From Bacillus sp. SJS (GTDB lineage: Bacteria > Bacillota > Bacilli > Bacillales > Bacillaceae), in the NCBI RefSeq assembly GCF_000732485.2, contig NZ_JAQV02000004.1:124001-188000 (forward strand): a stretch of 64,000 bases of DNA, read 5' to 3'. This document shows, in pieces, positions 9,015 to 16,185 of this stretch. The translations under genes were made by a program, and so were the position numbers. Below the pieces are notes generated by a model, which saw nothing but the letters and a program-made list of their open reading frames with translations, was not told the DNA's origin and ran no database searches. The stretch's first letter is position 1. Each line of letters starts with the position of its first letter.

Positions 9015-10028
9015 CTAGTGGATCGTAAACTTTAAATGCCGGTCTAAAAATTGAAAGGAGTGCTCCCGGATCGCGGGTGGAAATTCATGGCCGCTGCTGC
9101 CGATCACCCATTCAAATGAATCGTTTTGTCCCAATACATCATAAACCTTTTGCACCTCAATAATCCCTTTTAAACCCTCTTTCCAATGAGGAAAAACAGG
9201 ATCATTCGTGCCCATCCACAGAAATAAAGGCATAGGCGCGCACAGGCTTAAAATTTCATGAAAATCAAATGGGACCTCGCTCCGTTCCATCCATTCACTG
9301 ATAACAGGAAAATGGCTGAACCAATCACGTTTTCCCCATCTGTGAAGTTCAGGGTCCCCCGCAAACATACTAAACCCGCAGCTGCAAACTGCTGCTTTAA
9401 TCCGCTGATCAAGAGTAGCCAAAAAATACGCATTATAGCCGCCGAGAGAGTGTCCGATTACCCCTATTCTGTCTTGATCCACTTCCTTCAGAGAAGCCAG
9501 CACCTCTGCTCCCTGTCTGTGATCAGCCAGCATTTTCCCAACTGCTGTCCGTTCCGGATAACGGCTATAGAAATTTTTCGTTTGAAAAGCTTCATCCCCT
9601 TTTTCTATACGTTCTCCAGCTGTAATCGTGTCCGGAGCCAGGACTGCATAGCCTTTCTTTACAAGCTCAATTCCATATTGCCGGTCCTTGCGTCCTGATG
9701 GATGGGCTATGTCATTTTTTCCATTCGCGTTTGTGGGATGCAGAGCAAGAATTCCAGGCAGTTTCTCCGCCGGAGCATCAGGCAGTAATAATAGAGCGGG
9801 TACTTCCTCTCCATCAGCTGTGGCATATTTCAAATGCTTTCTTACATACCCATCCTCTTGTGCCATGTCTGTGATTTCATATAGCGGTTTGCAAAGTTGG
9901 CTATTCTCATTAATGATTTGAAGCCACCTGGACATGATGGAACGCTTCTTACTCTCCCACTCTTCTAATGATGGAGTGGATAAAATCTTTGCCACCTTCA
10001 AATCGCTCAACATGTTTCCCAGCTCCAT
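9015..10028 (-). CDS. Alpha/beta-hydrolase esterase (dienelactone hydrolase / acetyl-xylan-esterase-like)
   Basis: Cytosolic alpha/beta hydrolase of 337 residues without signal peptide. The nucleophile elbow is GHSLGG with Ser194. The acid is likely the Asp in MGTNDPVFP and the base the His in SSGHEFP, giving a complete Ser-Asp-His triad. The N-terminal helices and the DTITAGER loop resemble the dienelactone-hydrolase/AXE1-type esterases that remove acetyl or other acyl groups from sugars. Its gene overlaps the 3' end of the cytosolic propeller gene by 22 bases and precedes the GntR fusion by 11 bases, so the three form one transcript. Two in-frame ATGs (10028, 10013) are possible; GGAGGTG is close to the first. 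Deacylation of the imported glycan is inferred. Confidence 0.85.
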   Translation of the reverse strand: MELGNMLSDLKVAKILSTPSLEEWESKKRSIMSRWLQIINENSQLCKPLYEITDMAQEDGYVRKHLKYATADGEEVPALLLLPDAPAEKLPGILALHPTNANGKNDIAHPSGRKDRQYGIELVKKGYAVLAPDTITAGERIEKGDEAFQTKNFYSRYPERTAVGKMLADHRQGAEVLASLKEVDQDRIGVIGHSLGGYNAYFLATLDQRIKAAVCSCGFSMFAGDPELHRWGKRDWFSHFPVISEWMERSEVPFDFHEILSLCAPMPLFLWMGTNDPVFPHWKEGLKGIIEVQKVYDVLGQNDSFEWVIGSSGHEFPPAIREHSFQFLDRHLKFTIH

Positions 10029-11797
10029 TCACCTCCGTTAAGGTCCAGCGATAAAAGCGTATTTCCTGAACAAAAATAAAGACTGTCACCAATAATCGCT
10101 CCTCCGCTTGTAATCCTCTCGTTCACGCTGAGATAAACTGCTGCTGCTGAAGAGATATCCGCCTTGACCACAGCATGTTCAAGCAAAAAGAATACTTCTT
10201 TCCCCCTTTGAATACAGCCGCCTCTGACTGGCTGGCCATATGGTAACCAGTCTAGTACTTTTGCTGAAGCAAGTGAGTCACAATCAAACTGAAACAGAAT
10301 GGATGACTGAGTCATGCCCAGCCCGGCATTACCAAACACACATATATGCGGAATTTCCTTTTCATAGCGGAAAGGCACAATCATTCTATCCAATTTTTTG
10401 GCCATCCAATTTATCTTGTACAACGAAGCGCTCTCCGCAAGCTCCGCTGCGCCGCCGGGAGTCCTGACACTTGTTGACCCAAACAGGTTTCCAGAAGCAT
10501 CGAACGCCAGGCTCACCGTGCTTTGATCAGGTAAAAGCGCTTCAGGTGAAATAGTCGTTAGCTCACGCGTGGCTGGATCATACACACAAACAGATCCACC
10601 CCTTTTCCCATAGCCCGGGAACCCGGAAAAAATCAGCTGCTTTTCGAAAGGGTGAATAGCTGAAGCACGCGGCCGGTGGACGGCATCCGCTTTCAGGATC
10701 AGCCTTGGGTTTTCATTAAATGCATATGGCTTATTGAATGAGAACTCATACACTTTCCCTCCCGCATAAGCACTGCCAAACATCGTATCTTGATTAAGAA
10801 CGGCATACGTGCAAATATTTCCGCCTCCGCCCTGTTCTAAGCTACCTAATAGCTCTGTTCCCTTTTGATCTGCTCTGAAAAGCATCAAAGGGTGCATGCT
10901 TGTTCCGTACAGTTTGCCATCAGGACCAGCCGTGAGCGTACTGAGCTCAGCTCCAGGTGTCTCGTAGGAAACCTGTATGATTTTATTCGTAAGCTTAAGC
11001 TTTTTTTCTGTCAGATCAAACGACTCTAACTTTTCTGCACCGGCAAGCTGGCCATGGCATGTATGAAATCCCGCTCCCCAATATTCGTGCCCTTCCAATG
11101 GCTCCACGGTGGGGCCCAGCACATTTCCGCCGCTAAGCTCAATCCAAGGCTCGGATGGATCACAGGATCTGAGAGCAGCGCTTTTATACTGAGCGTATAC
11201 TCTCCCGTCGTTTCCTTTCCTCACATAGCCTGTTCCAATTCCATCTGTGTGCTGAGAAATGCTTGTTTGCTTACCGGTTTTAGGATGAAAGGCTGAGATG
11301 GAGGGGATTTCCGTACCAATTCCAGCGTAAATCCATCCATCATTTCCAGAAGCCATGGTTCCTGCGTAGCCCGATTCAGCATGTAAAGAAGGGAGAGTCC
11401 TCAGCTTCGGTTTGGCGGGATTAAATTCTCTCACTAATAAATTGGGGTAGGAAACAAAATAAATAAATCCATTGCATCCCTCGGTTATCGCAAAGACTGC
11501 TGCTTTGTCCTGCACCCTGCCTTTAAAAACCCACTTTCCTGAAAAAGGATTGAGACAGTAAAAGAGATGACCTGCTCCTGAACAGAACAGCCCGGCTGAC
11601 GTGGCAAAAGAAACATACGGATACTCCCTGTTATCCAATTGAAGCTGCTGTGTTTTGCCTGTTTTCGGATTCGTGATAAGGATAAAGCCTTTAGCCGCAA
11701 TTACAATTCTTTCTTCCCCCAATGAATTTCTGCACACCGCCGCAGTTCTTGTTTCACTTAGCTGAACGGGAGCTCCCCAATTTTTTAAAAGGATAAT
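10007..11797 (-). CDS. Cytosolic beta-propeller protein (SMP-30/NHL-like), probable non-ATG start
   Basis: Protein of about 596 residues built from repeated propeller blades (for example GWIYAGIGTEIPSISAFHPKTG, GKLYGTSMHPLMLFRADQKG, KVYEFSFNKPYAF), with no signal peptide. It looks distantly related to the secreted propeller protein at 4554-7451. The first ATG/GTG/TTG-type start lies at 11737, but the frame is open upstream and the only good ribosome site (AAGAGGTG, 11798-11808 region) stands before codons ATT (11797) and ATC (11794). Translation therefore probably starts at one of these rare codons, or a substitution has changed the start. A promoter and operator lie just upstream (11825-11869). 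Function unknown; a lactonase, epimerase or lyase on sugar acids is possible, but no catalytic residues were identified. Confidence 0.75.
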   Translation of the reverse strand: MILLKNWGAPVQLSETRTAAVCRNSLGEERIVIAAKGFILITNPKTGKTQQLQLDNREYPYVSFATSAGLFCSGAGHLFYCLNPFSGKWVFKGRVQDKAAVFAITEGCNGFIYFVSYPNLLVREFNPAKPKLRTLPSLHAESGYAGTMASGNDGWIYAGIGTEIPSISAFHPKTGKQTSISQHTDGIGTGYVRKGNDGRVYAQYKSAALRSCDPSEPWIELSGGNVLGPTVEPLEGHEYWGAGFHTCHGQLAGAEKLESFDLTEKKLKLTNKIIQVSYETPGAELSTLTAGPDGKLYGTSMHPLMLFRADQKGTELLGSLEQGGGGNICTYAVLNQDTMFGSAYAGGKVYEFSFNKPYAFNENPRLILKADAVHRPRASAIHPFEKQLIFSGFPGYGKRGGSVCVYDPATRELTTISPEALLPDQSTVSLAFDASGNLFGSTSVRTPGGAAELAESASLYKINWMAKKLDRMIVPFRYEKEIPHICVFGNAGLGMTQSSILFQFDCDSLASAKVLDWLPYGQPVRGGCIQRGKEVFFLLEHAVVKADISSAAAVYLSVNERITSGGAIIGDSLYFCSGNTLLSLDLNGGEWSWETC

Positions 11798-11824
11798 CTT
11801 TCACCTCTTTTGCAAACAGGTTGT

Positions 11825-11834
11825 ATACATGTAT
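11825..11834 (-). promoter_or_regulatory. Putative GntR-type operator before the propeller-esterase-regulator operon
   Basis: Perfect palindrome ATACATGTAT embedded in TTGTATACATGTATAG. It lies just downstream of the -10 box at 11841-11846, at the expected transcription start, a position suited to repression. The same 10-mer occurs at 4311-4320. Confidence 0.55.
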
Positions 11835-11840
11835 AGATTT

Positions 11841-11869
11841 ATATTCTAAAAATTCAAAACTTTTGTCAA
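11841..11869 (-). promoter_or_regulatory. SigA-type promoter of the propeller-esterase-regulator operon
   Basis: Minus-strand TTGACA (11869-11864), 17-base spacer, GAATAT (11846-11841). The -35 box is perfect and the spacing ideal. The proposed operator covers the start site. Confidence 0.65.
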
Positions 11870-11870
11870 G

Positions 11871-11903
11871 ATAAAAATAAAAACAGCCGATCTTATCGGC
11901 TGT
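11871..11903 (-). terminator. Terminator after lapA-like gene
   Basis: Stem ACAGCCGAT (11883-11891) / ATCGGCTGT (11895-11903) with a three-base loop, followed in the minus direction by TTTTTATTTTTA. The stem overlaps the stop codon of the LapA-like gene. Confidence 0.85.
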
Positions 11904-12243
11904 TATCTGTCATATGATTTCTTTCCGTGCGGCTCGGGAGCGATTCATCATGAACAGGGTCTACTGCTGGCAGCGGTTCTTTATGAGCTGGCTGAGTTTT
12001 TACTTCATCCAATTCCCTCTTTAATGCCTTGTTCTCTTTTTTCAGAGAACGGACCCGGTTCATACCTGAATATCCTGCCATTAATGCGCCCATGAGAACA
12101 GAACCAAGAACGATTAATATGAGCGGCCATTGGGATTGGCCAAACAAATAATCCACTTCCACAGGCTCCACATTAATCACCGCAAAAACAGCTACGATTA
12201 GTGCAAAAAAGATGACTAGCAATAAACTCCATTGTTTTTTCAA
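11893..12243 (-). CDS. LapA-domain (DUF1049) membrane protein, YrvD-like
   Basis: Small inner-membrane protein of 116 residues with two hydrophobic segments, WSLLLVIFFALIVAVFAVI and WPLILIVLGSVLMGALMAGY, then a coiled, charged tail (SLKKENKALKRELDEVKTQ). The pattern fits LapA/DUF1049 proteins, which in other bacteria act in envelope assembly with LapB; in Bacilli the role is unknown. The TTG start at 12243 overlaps the stop of the upstream CDF transporter gene (TTGA overlap), so the two are co-translated. In B. subtilis the homologue lies beside recJ; here the polysaccharide cluster begins instead. Confidence 0.85.
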   Translation of the reverse strand: MKKQWSLLLVIFFALIVAVFAVINVEPVEVDYLFGQSQWPLILIVLGSVLMGALMAGYSGMNRVRSLKKENKALKRELDEVKTQPAHKEPLPAVDPVHDESLPSRTERNHMTDNSR

Positions 12244-13151
12244 CGTAATTCCTCTCTCTCTATGGGGATAAACGGATTAACATGAACAAAAACTTTTTGC
12301 ACCTCTTCATATTCCATTAGTGCGGCACTCACACGCTTAGCGATTTCATGTCCTTCCAAAACCGAAAGCGTCGCAATGACGGAAATTTTCACATCGACGA
12401 TCGCATAGTGACCATGCTCTCTGGCAAAAAGCTCATCAATCCGTTTTAATCCTTCAATATTTAATATGGTTTCCTTCATATCAGCTGTATCCTCATCGTG
12501 CATAACATGATCCAGGGAAGCATGAATCGCTTCACTTCCTACCTTCCAGGCAGTAAAAAGCACTAAAATGGAAACAGCTACTCCCGCAAAAGGGTCGGCA
12601 TACAAAAGCCAATCAATCTTAAGCCAGGAACCAGCGATTGCTCCCAGAATCCCAACAAGAGCGGCGAGTGAAGCAAATACGTCTGAGCGATGATCATAGG
12701 CATTGGCAATTAAAGCATCGCTCTTCAATCTTTTACCCAGTCTGTAGTTATATTGAAACATCACTTCCTTAATGACAATAGCTGCCGCGACTGCCGCAAT
12801 CGCAATTGGTGAGGGAGCTTTAGCCGGTTTAAAAAACGCCTCAAATGAGGTTTTGCCGATTTCAAATCCAACAAGCGTGAGCAGAACCGCTACAACGACT
12901 GCCGCAATCGACTCAGCTTTTCCATGTCCGTAAGGATGATCTTCATCTGGAGGCTTCTTGGCAAGCCTGATTCCGAACAGCACGACTACAGATCCAGCTA
13001 CATCCGTGACGGACATTGCCGCATCGGCAATCAAGGCTTTACTACCTGAAATAAAACCGATTACCCCTTTTAATACGGCGAGGAGCAGGTTTGCGGCAAT
13101 ACCAGTGACAGCTGCGATCTGCACCTGTTTAAACCGATTATCCTTATTCAT
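12240..13151 (-). CDS. Cation diffusion facilitator (CDF) family transporter
   Basis: Divalent-metal/proton antiporter of the CDF family, 303 residues. Six membrane helices are visible. The metal-site motifs of helices 2 and 5 appear as DAAMSVTDVAGS (first Asp of the pair) and AYDHRSDVFAS (HxxxD). The Pro/Asp-rich loop DEDHPYGHGKAE between helices 2 and 3 is diagnostic. The cytoplasmic C-terminal domain (about 210-303) carries HVMHDEDTADMK and the strand VQKVFVHVNPF. The start ATG at 13151 is set by AGAGGAGGG six bases upstream; the longer frame to 13445 is spurious read-through over the neighbouring mini-gene. The metal (Zn, Mn or Fe) cannot be told. Confidence 0.92.
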   Translation of the reverse strand: MNKDNRFKQVQIAAVTGIAANLLLAVLKGVIGFISGSKALIADAAMSVTDVAGSVVVLFGIRLAKKPPDEDHPYGHGKAESIAAVVVAVLLTLVGFEIGKTSFEAFFKPAKAPSPIAIAAVAAAIVIKEVMFQYNYRLGKRLKSDALIANAYDHRSDVFASLAALVGILGAIAGSWLKIDWLLYADPFAGVAVSILVLFTAWKVGSEAIHASLDHVMHDEDTADMKETILNIEGLKRIDELFAREHGHYAIVDVKISVIATLSVLEGHEIAKRVSAALMEYEEVQKVFVHVNPFIPIEREELR

Positions 13152-13304
13152 TAAGTCCCTCCTCTTATGCCGGTCAATTTCATCTCTTCTTATCTTATCC
13201 TTTATAAGAGGAATGAATGAGCATGAACTGGGTTCCATCGTATTTTTTACATAATGGGACATATTATGATTGAATCTGCCTGTCATAGAAAGGAGCGATA
13301 GATG

Positions 13305-13430
13305 ATGGAAAAAACAAATGAATTTGTAAATAACCTGCACGAACGTCAGGAAAAAGATGAAGCAAATCGGAAACATCAGGGAAAAGGGAACGCTGGCAAA
13401 GACTCTCCGAGCAAAACGCATAAAGAATAA
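13305..13430 (+). CDS. Small hydrophilic protein, DUF4023-like
   Basis: A 41-residue peptide (MEKTNEFVNNLHERQEKDEAN, then a Gly/Lys/Ser-rich tail ending KTHKE). AGAAAGGAG lies seven to ten bases before tandem ATGs at 13302 and 13305. It resembles the DUF4023 family of tiny Bacillus proteins, recalled from memory. It is transcribed opposite to its neighbours, and a terminator follows directly. It has no membrane segment. Function unknown; small basic proteins of this kind are often sporulation-specific (inference). Confidence 0.7.
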   Translation: MEKTNEFVNNLHERQEKDEANRKHQGKGNAGKDSPSKTHKE

Positions 13431-13465
13431 AAAAGAGGACCGCATAGTTGGCGGTCCTCGCTTTT
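13427..13465. terminator. Bidirectional terminator between the DUF4023-like gene and secDF
   Basis: Nine-pair stem GAGGACCGC (13435-13443) / GCGGTCCTC (13451-13459) with a seven-base loop. An A-rich run precedes it on the plus strand, giving T residues for minus transcripts, and CGCTTTTG follows it. It can serve both convergent genes. Confidence 0.8.
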
Positions 13466-13466
13466 G

Positions 13467-15716
13467 TTACACTTCCGGGTGCTGATTCGAATGCAATTCC
13501 TTCGTTTGATCGTCTTTCTTTTTGACAAACTCTTTCTTCTTCAAAATCAGCCATAGCTGTGCGGCGATAAAGATAGAAGAATATGCCCCCGAGATTAACC
13601 CGACAAGCAAGGCAATCGAGAAATTGCGGATCGAGTCACTTCCGAAAATCATGAGTGCCACTGTTGTAATCACAACGGTCAGGACCGTATTGATTGAACG
13701 TGTAAACGTCTGCTGCAAACTCTTGTTTACAATCATACTTAAATCCTCGATCGTTTTTACCTTTGTTTTTCTTTGAAGCTCGCGAATCCGGTCAAAGGTT
13801 ACAATGGTATCGTTAATCGAATAACCAACGATCGTCAGAATTGCCGCAATGAAGGTGATATCAACTTCGAGGCGTGTAAGACTGAAGAAAGCAACGATAA
13901 AGAATGCATCATACAGCAAAGCGACGATGGCTGATAGTCCCATTCTCCACTCATAGCGGATGGCTACATAAATAACAATTCCGAGAGAGGCAAGCAAAAT
14001 ACCGTAGAAAGCATTCTGAGCGAGTTCCTTCCCAACCTCAGGAGAAACGGTACTTACTGTCGGTTCTTTGCCATATTTCGCAAACTGATCCTTCAGTTTT
14101 GCAATTTCCTCTTTGCTCAAAACTCCGACAAATCTTGCTACAGCCGTGTCATTGTTTGCACCGGCTAAGACAATTTCATCGGCTTCCATATCAATGGACT
14201 TCAGTTCTGTTTCAACCTGTTCAGCTGTGATTGGCTTTTCAGAACCAATTTCAACCCGCGTACCGCTTGTAAAATCGATCCCAAGATTCAGCTTGAATAT
14301 CAGAATGATGATAAGTCCGGCTGCCACCGTAATTCCTGAGAAAGCGAAAAAGCCATTACGGTATTTTAGGAAATCCACTTTATCAAAGCGTGTCGGCGGA
14401 TCCGTAAATTTATCCGTTTCGTAAATCTCAAGCATTTGACTCTTTTTCACGCCGAACCATGACTTTTTCTTATCGAGCCAGCGGCTTTCCACCAGCAGGG
14501 AAAGCAGAATTCTTGAAAGGAATACAGCAGTTACAAAGCTTGCAATAATACTGACAAGAAGCATCGTTGCAAAGCCTTTAACGGCACTTGTTCCGAAAAA
14601 GAACAGGACTGCTCCGGCAAGCATGGTGGTTAAGTTTGCATCAAAAATCGTCATGAATGAGCGTCTGTTTCCAGACTTAAAGGCAGAGCGCACGGATTTA
14701 CCAAGCTTCAGCTCTTCTTTAATCCGTTCATACGTAATAATGTTCGCATCGACAGCCATCCCAACCCCTAGAATAAGGGCGGCAATACCAGGCAATGTCA
14801 GAACTGCATTCATCCAATCAAAAATCTGGAGAATAACGAATATATATGCACTTAATGTGATGACCGCAATCGCTCCTGGAAGACGATAATAGAAAAGCAT
14901 AAACAGGAAGATTACTGCTACTCCGATGATTCCTGCGAGCACAGTTGACTGAAGCGCTTCCTCCCCGAATTTAGCTCCTACGGAGGTTGAATACGTTTCA
15001 TCAAGCTGGACCGGAAGAGACCCGGCATTCAGCAGGTTTGCAAGCTCCTGTGCTTCTTTTATGGAAAATTGCCCTGTAATGACAACATCGGTTGTGTCGA
15101 AAACTTCATTAACGTTTGGATCGGAAAGGAATTTCGGTTTGGCCTTTCCTCTTTCTTCTTTATATTTGTCTCCCGGCTGATAATCCAGCCAAATGACCAG
15201 TTGATTTTCCGGCTGCATAGCTACAATCTTGCTTGTAGCATCCTTGAATTTCGATTTATCCTTCAGCTTGACAGAAACGACAGGCTGATTGGACTGAGGA
15301 TCAAAGGTTTGCTTTGCTGCACCCTGGACAAGATCGGAACCATTCAAATATTCCTTGTCATTCACGTCCCTGAATGTAAGCTTTGCCTGCGTGGACAGAA
15401 TCTCGCGTGCTTTGTTCTGATCTTTAACACCAGCAAGCTGAACACGGATCCTTTTTCCTTCGATCTGAATATTCGGCTCGCTTACACCGAGTACATTTGC
15501 ACGGTTTTCAAGGGCACGCACCGTACTGACAAGAGCTTCCCTGTCAATGACATCCCCTTTGTTTGCTGGCGATACATCATAAAGCACTTCAAATCCGCCC
15601 TGCAGATCAAGTCCCCTTGGAATGTTTCCTGTTACTTCCGGTGTTCTGAATCCAATAATAACTCCAACTAAAACAGTAATGAGAAAAAACGCAAGGATGC
15701 GCCCCCGCTTGATCAT
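13467..15716 (-). CDS. secDF: Protein translocase subunit SecDF (fused)
   Basis: Membrane protein that uses the proton gradient to aid export through SecYEG; a natural SecD-SecF fusion as in B. subtilis, 749 residues (B. subtilis 737). The SecD half (about 1-430) has the first helix ILAFFLITVLVGVIIGF, the large extracytoplasmic domain and the conserved GVGMAVDANIITYERI helix-4 motif. The SecF half (about 450-749) begins with FFAFSGITVAAGLIIIL and has VGYSINDTIVTFDRIRE. Twelve membrane segments in total. The start ATG has TAGGAGG upstream. It is followed by a strong terminator and preceded by comN, as in other Bacilli. Confidence 0.97.
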   Translation of the reverse strand: MIKRGRILAFFLITVLVGVIIGFRTPEVTGNIPRGLDLQGGFEVLYDVSPANKGDVIDREALVSTVRALENRANVLGVSEPNIQIEGKRIRVQLAGVKDQNKAREILSTQAKLTFRDVNDKEYLNGSDLVQGAAKQTFDPQSNQPVVSVKLKDKSKFKDATSKIVAMQPENQLVIWLDYQPGDKYKEERGKAKPKFLSDPNVNEVFDTTDVVITGQFSIKEAQELANLLNAGSLPVQLDETYSTSVGAKFGEEALQSTVLAGIIGVAVIFLFMLFYYRLPGAIAVITLSAYIFVILQIFDWMNAVLTLPGIAALILGVGMAVDANIITYERIKEELKLGKSVRSAFKSGNRRSFMTIFDANLTTMLAGAVLFFFGTSAVKGFATMLLVSIIASFVTAVFLSRILLSLLVESRWLDKKKSWFGVKKSQMLEIYETDKFTDPPTRFDKVDFLKYRNGFFAFSGITVAAGLIIILIFKLNLGIDFTSGTRVEIGSEKPITAEQVETELKSIDMEADEIVLAGANNDTAVARFVGVLSKEEIAKLKDQFAKYGKEPTVSTVSPEVGKELAQNAFYGILLASLGIVIYVAIRYEWRMGLSAIVALLYDAFFIVAFFSLTRLEVDITFIAAILTIVGYSINDTIVTFDRIRELQRKTKVKTIEDLSMIVNKSLQQTFTRSINTVLTVVITTVALMIFGSDSIRNFSIALLVGLISGAYSSIFIAAQLWLILKKKEFVKKKDDQTKELHSNQHPEV

Positions 15717-15749
15717 TATGTATCCTCCTTAGCTACTTGAACCCGTCCG

Positions 15750-16043
15750 TTACAGCAATTCTTCAAGCATTTTGGTGCCTTCTTCGCTTCCGAACCAATT
15801 AGGTGCTTTATACGATTCTACGGCCGCAAAATTCATGAATTCTCCTGCTCTAACAGACATGATGTCACTCACCATTTTATAAATCATTAATTTTTCTTTA
15901 GACTTCCACTTCTTTTTCAACAAGTATGTCCACAATTCCTGCTCTGAGACATGATCATAGCCTAATATCATAAACTCTTCCAGCTTGCTTTTCATAAAAG
16001 GCCTGACATGATGTCTGTACAGTTCCGCAGGATGTTTCTCCAT
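15750..16043 (-). CDS. comN: Post-transcriptional regulator ComN (YrzD)
   Basis: Small cytosolic protein of 97 residues matching ComN, which in B. subtilis acts post-transcriptionally on comE mRNA and localises to division sites with DivIVA. The sequence (HPAELYRHHVRPFMKSKLEEF, then GYDHVSEQELWTYLL and SVRAGEFMNFAAVES) is the family pattern throughout. The ATG at 16043 is chosen because AAAGGAG lies nine bases upstream; a TTG at 16064 would put the ribosome site inside the gene. It lies between secDF and spoVB, the same place as in B. subtilis. Confidence 0.9.
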   Translation of the reverse strand: MEKHPAELYRHHVRPFMKSKLEEFMILGYDHVSEQELWTYLLKKKWKSKEKLMIYKMVSDIMSVRAGEFMNFAAVESYKAPNWFGSEEGTKMLEELL

Positions 16044-16185
16044 TTGCGCACGCTCCTTTAACAATCCTTATAAGCTGTATGCCATACGATAGACCTATGC
16101 TTCTAAAACTTGTCATGCTTGGCCATCTCACAGTCATATAGTAATTGTATATGAAAACAAGCTATTTGAGAAGGCAGGGAAGGGC

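Noticed and set aside
13152-13445. N-terminal extension of the CDF transporter to 13445
   Set aside because: The extension has no similarity to CDF proteins, overlaps the DUF4023-like gene, and a strong ribosome site stands before the ATG at 13151.
13264-13554. 96-residue minus-strand frame across the secDF 3' end
   Set aside because: Overlaps secDF in another frame and the bidirectional terminator; no ribosome site.
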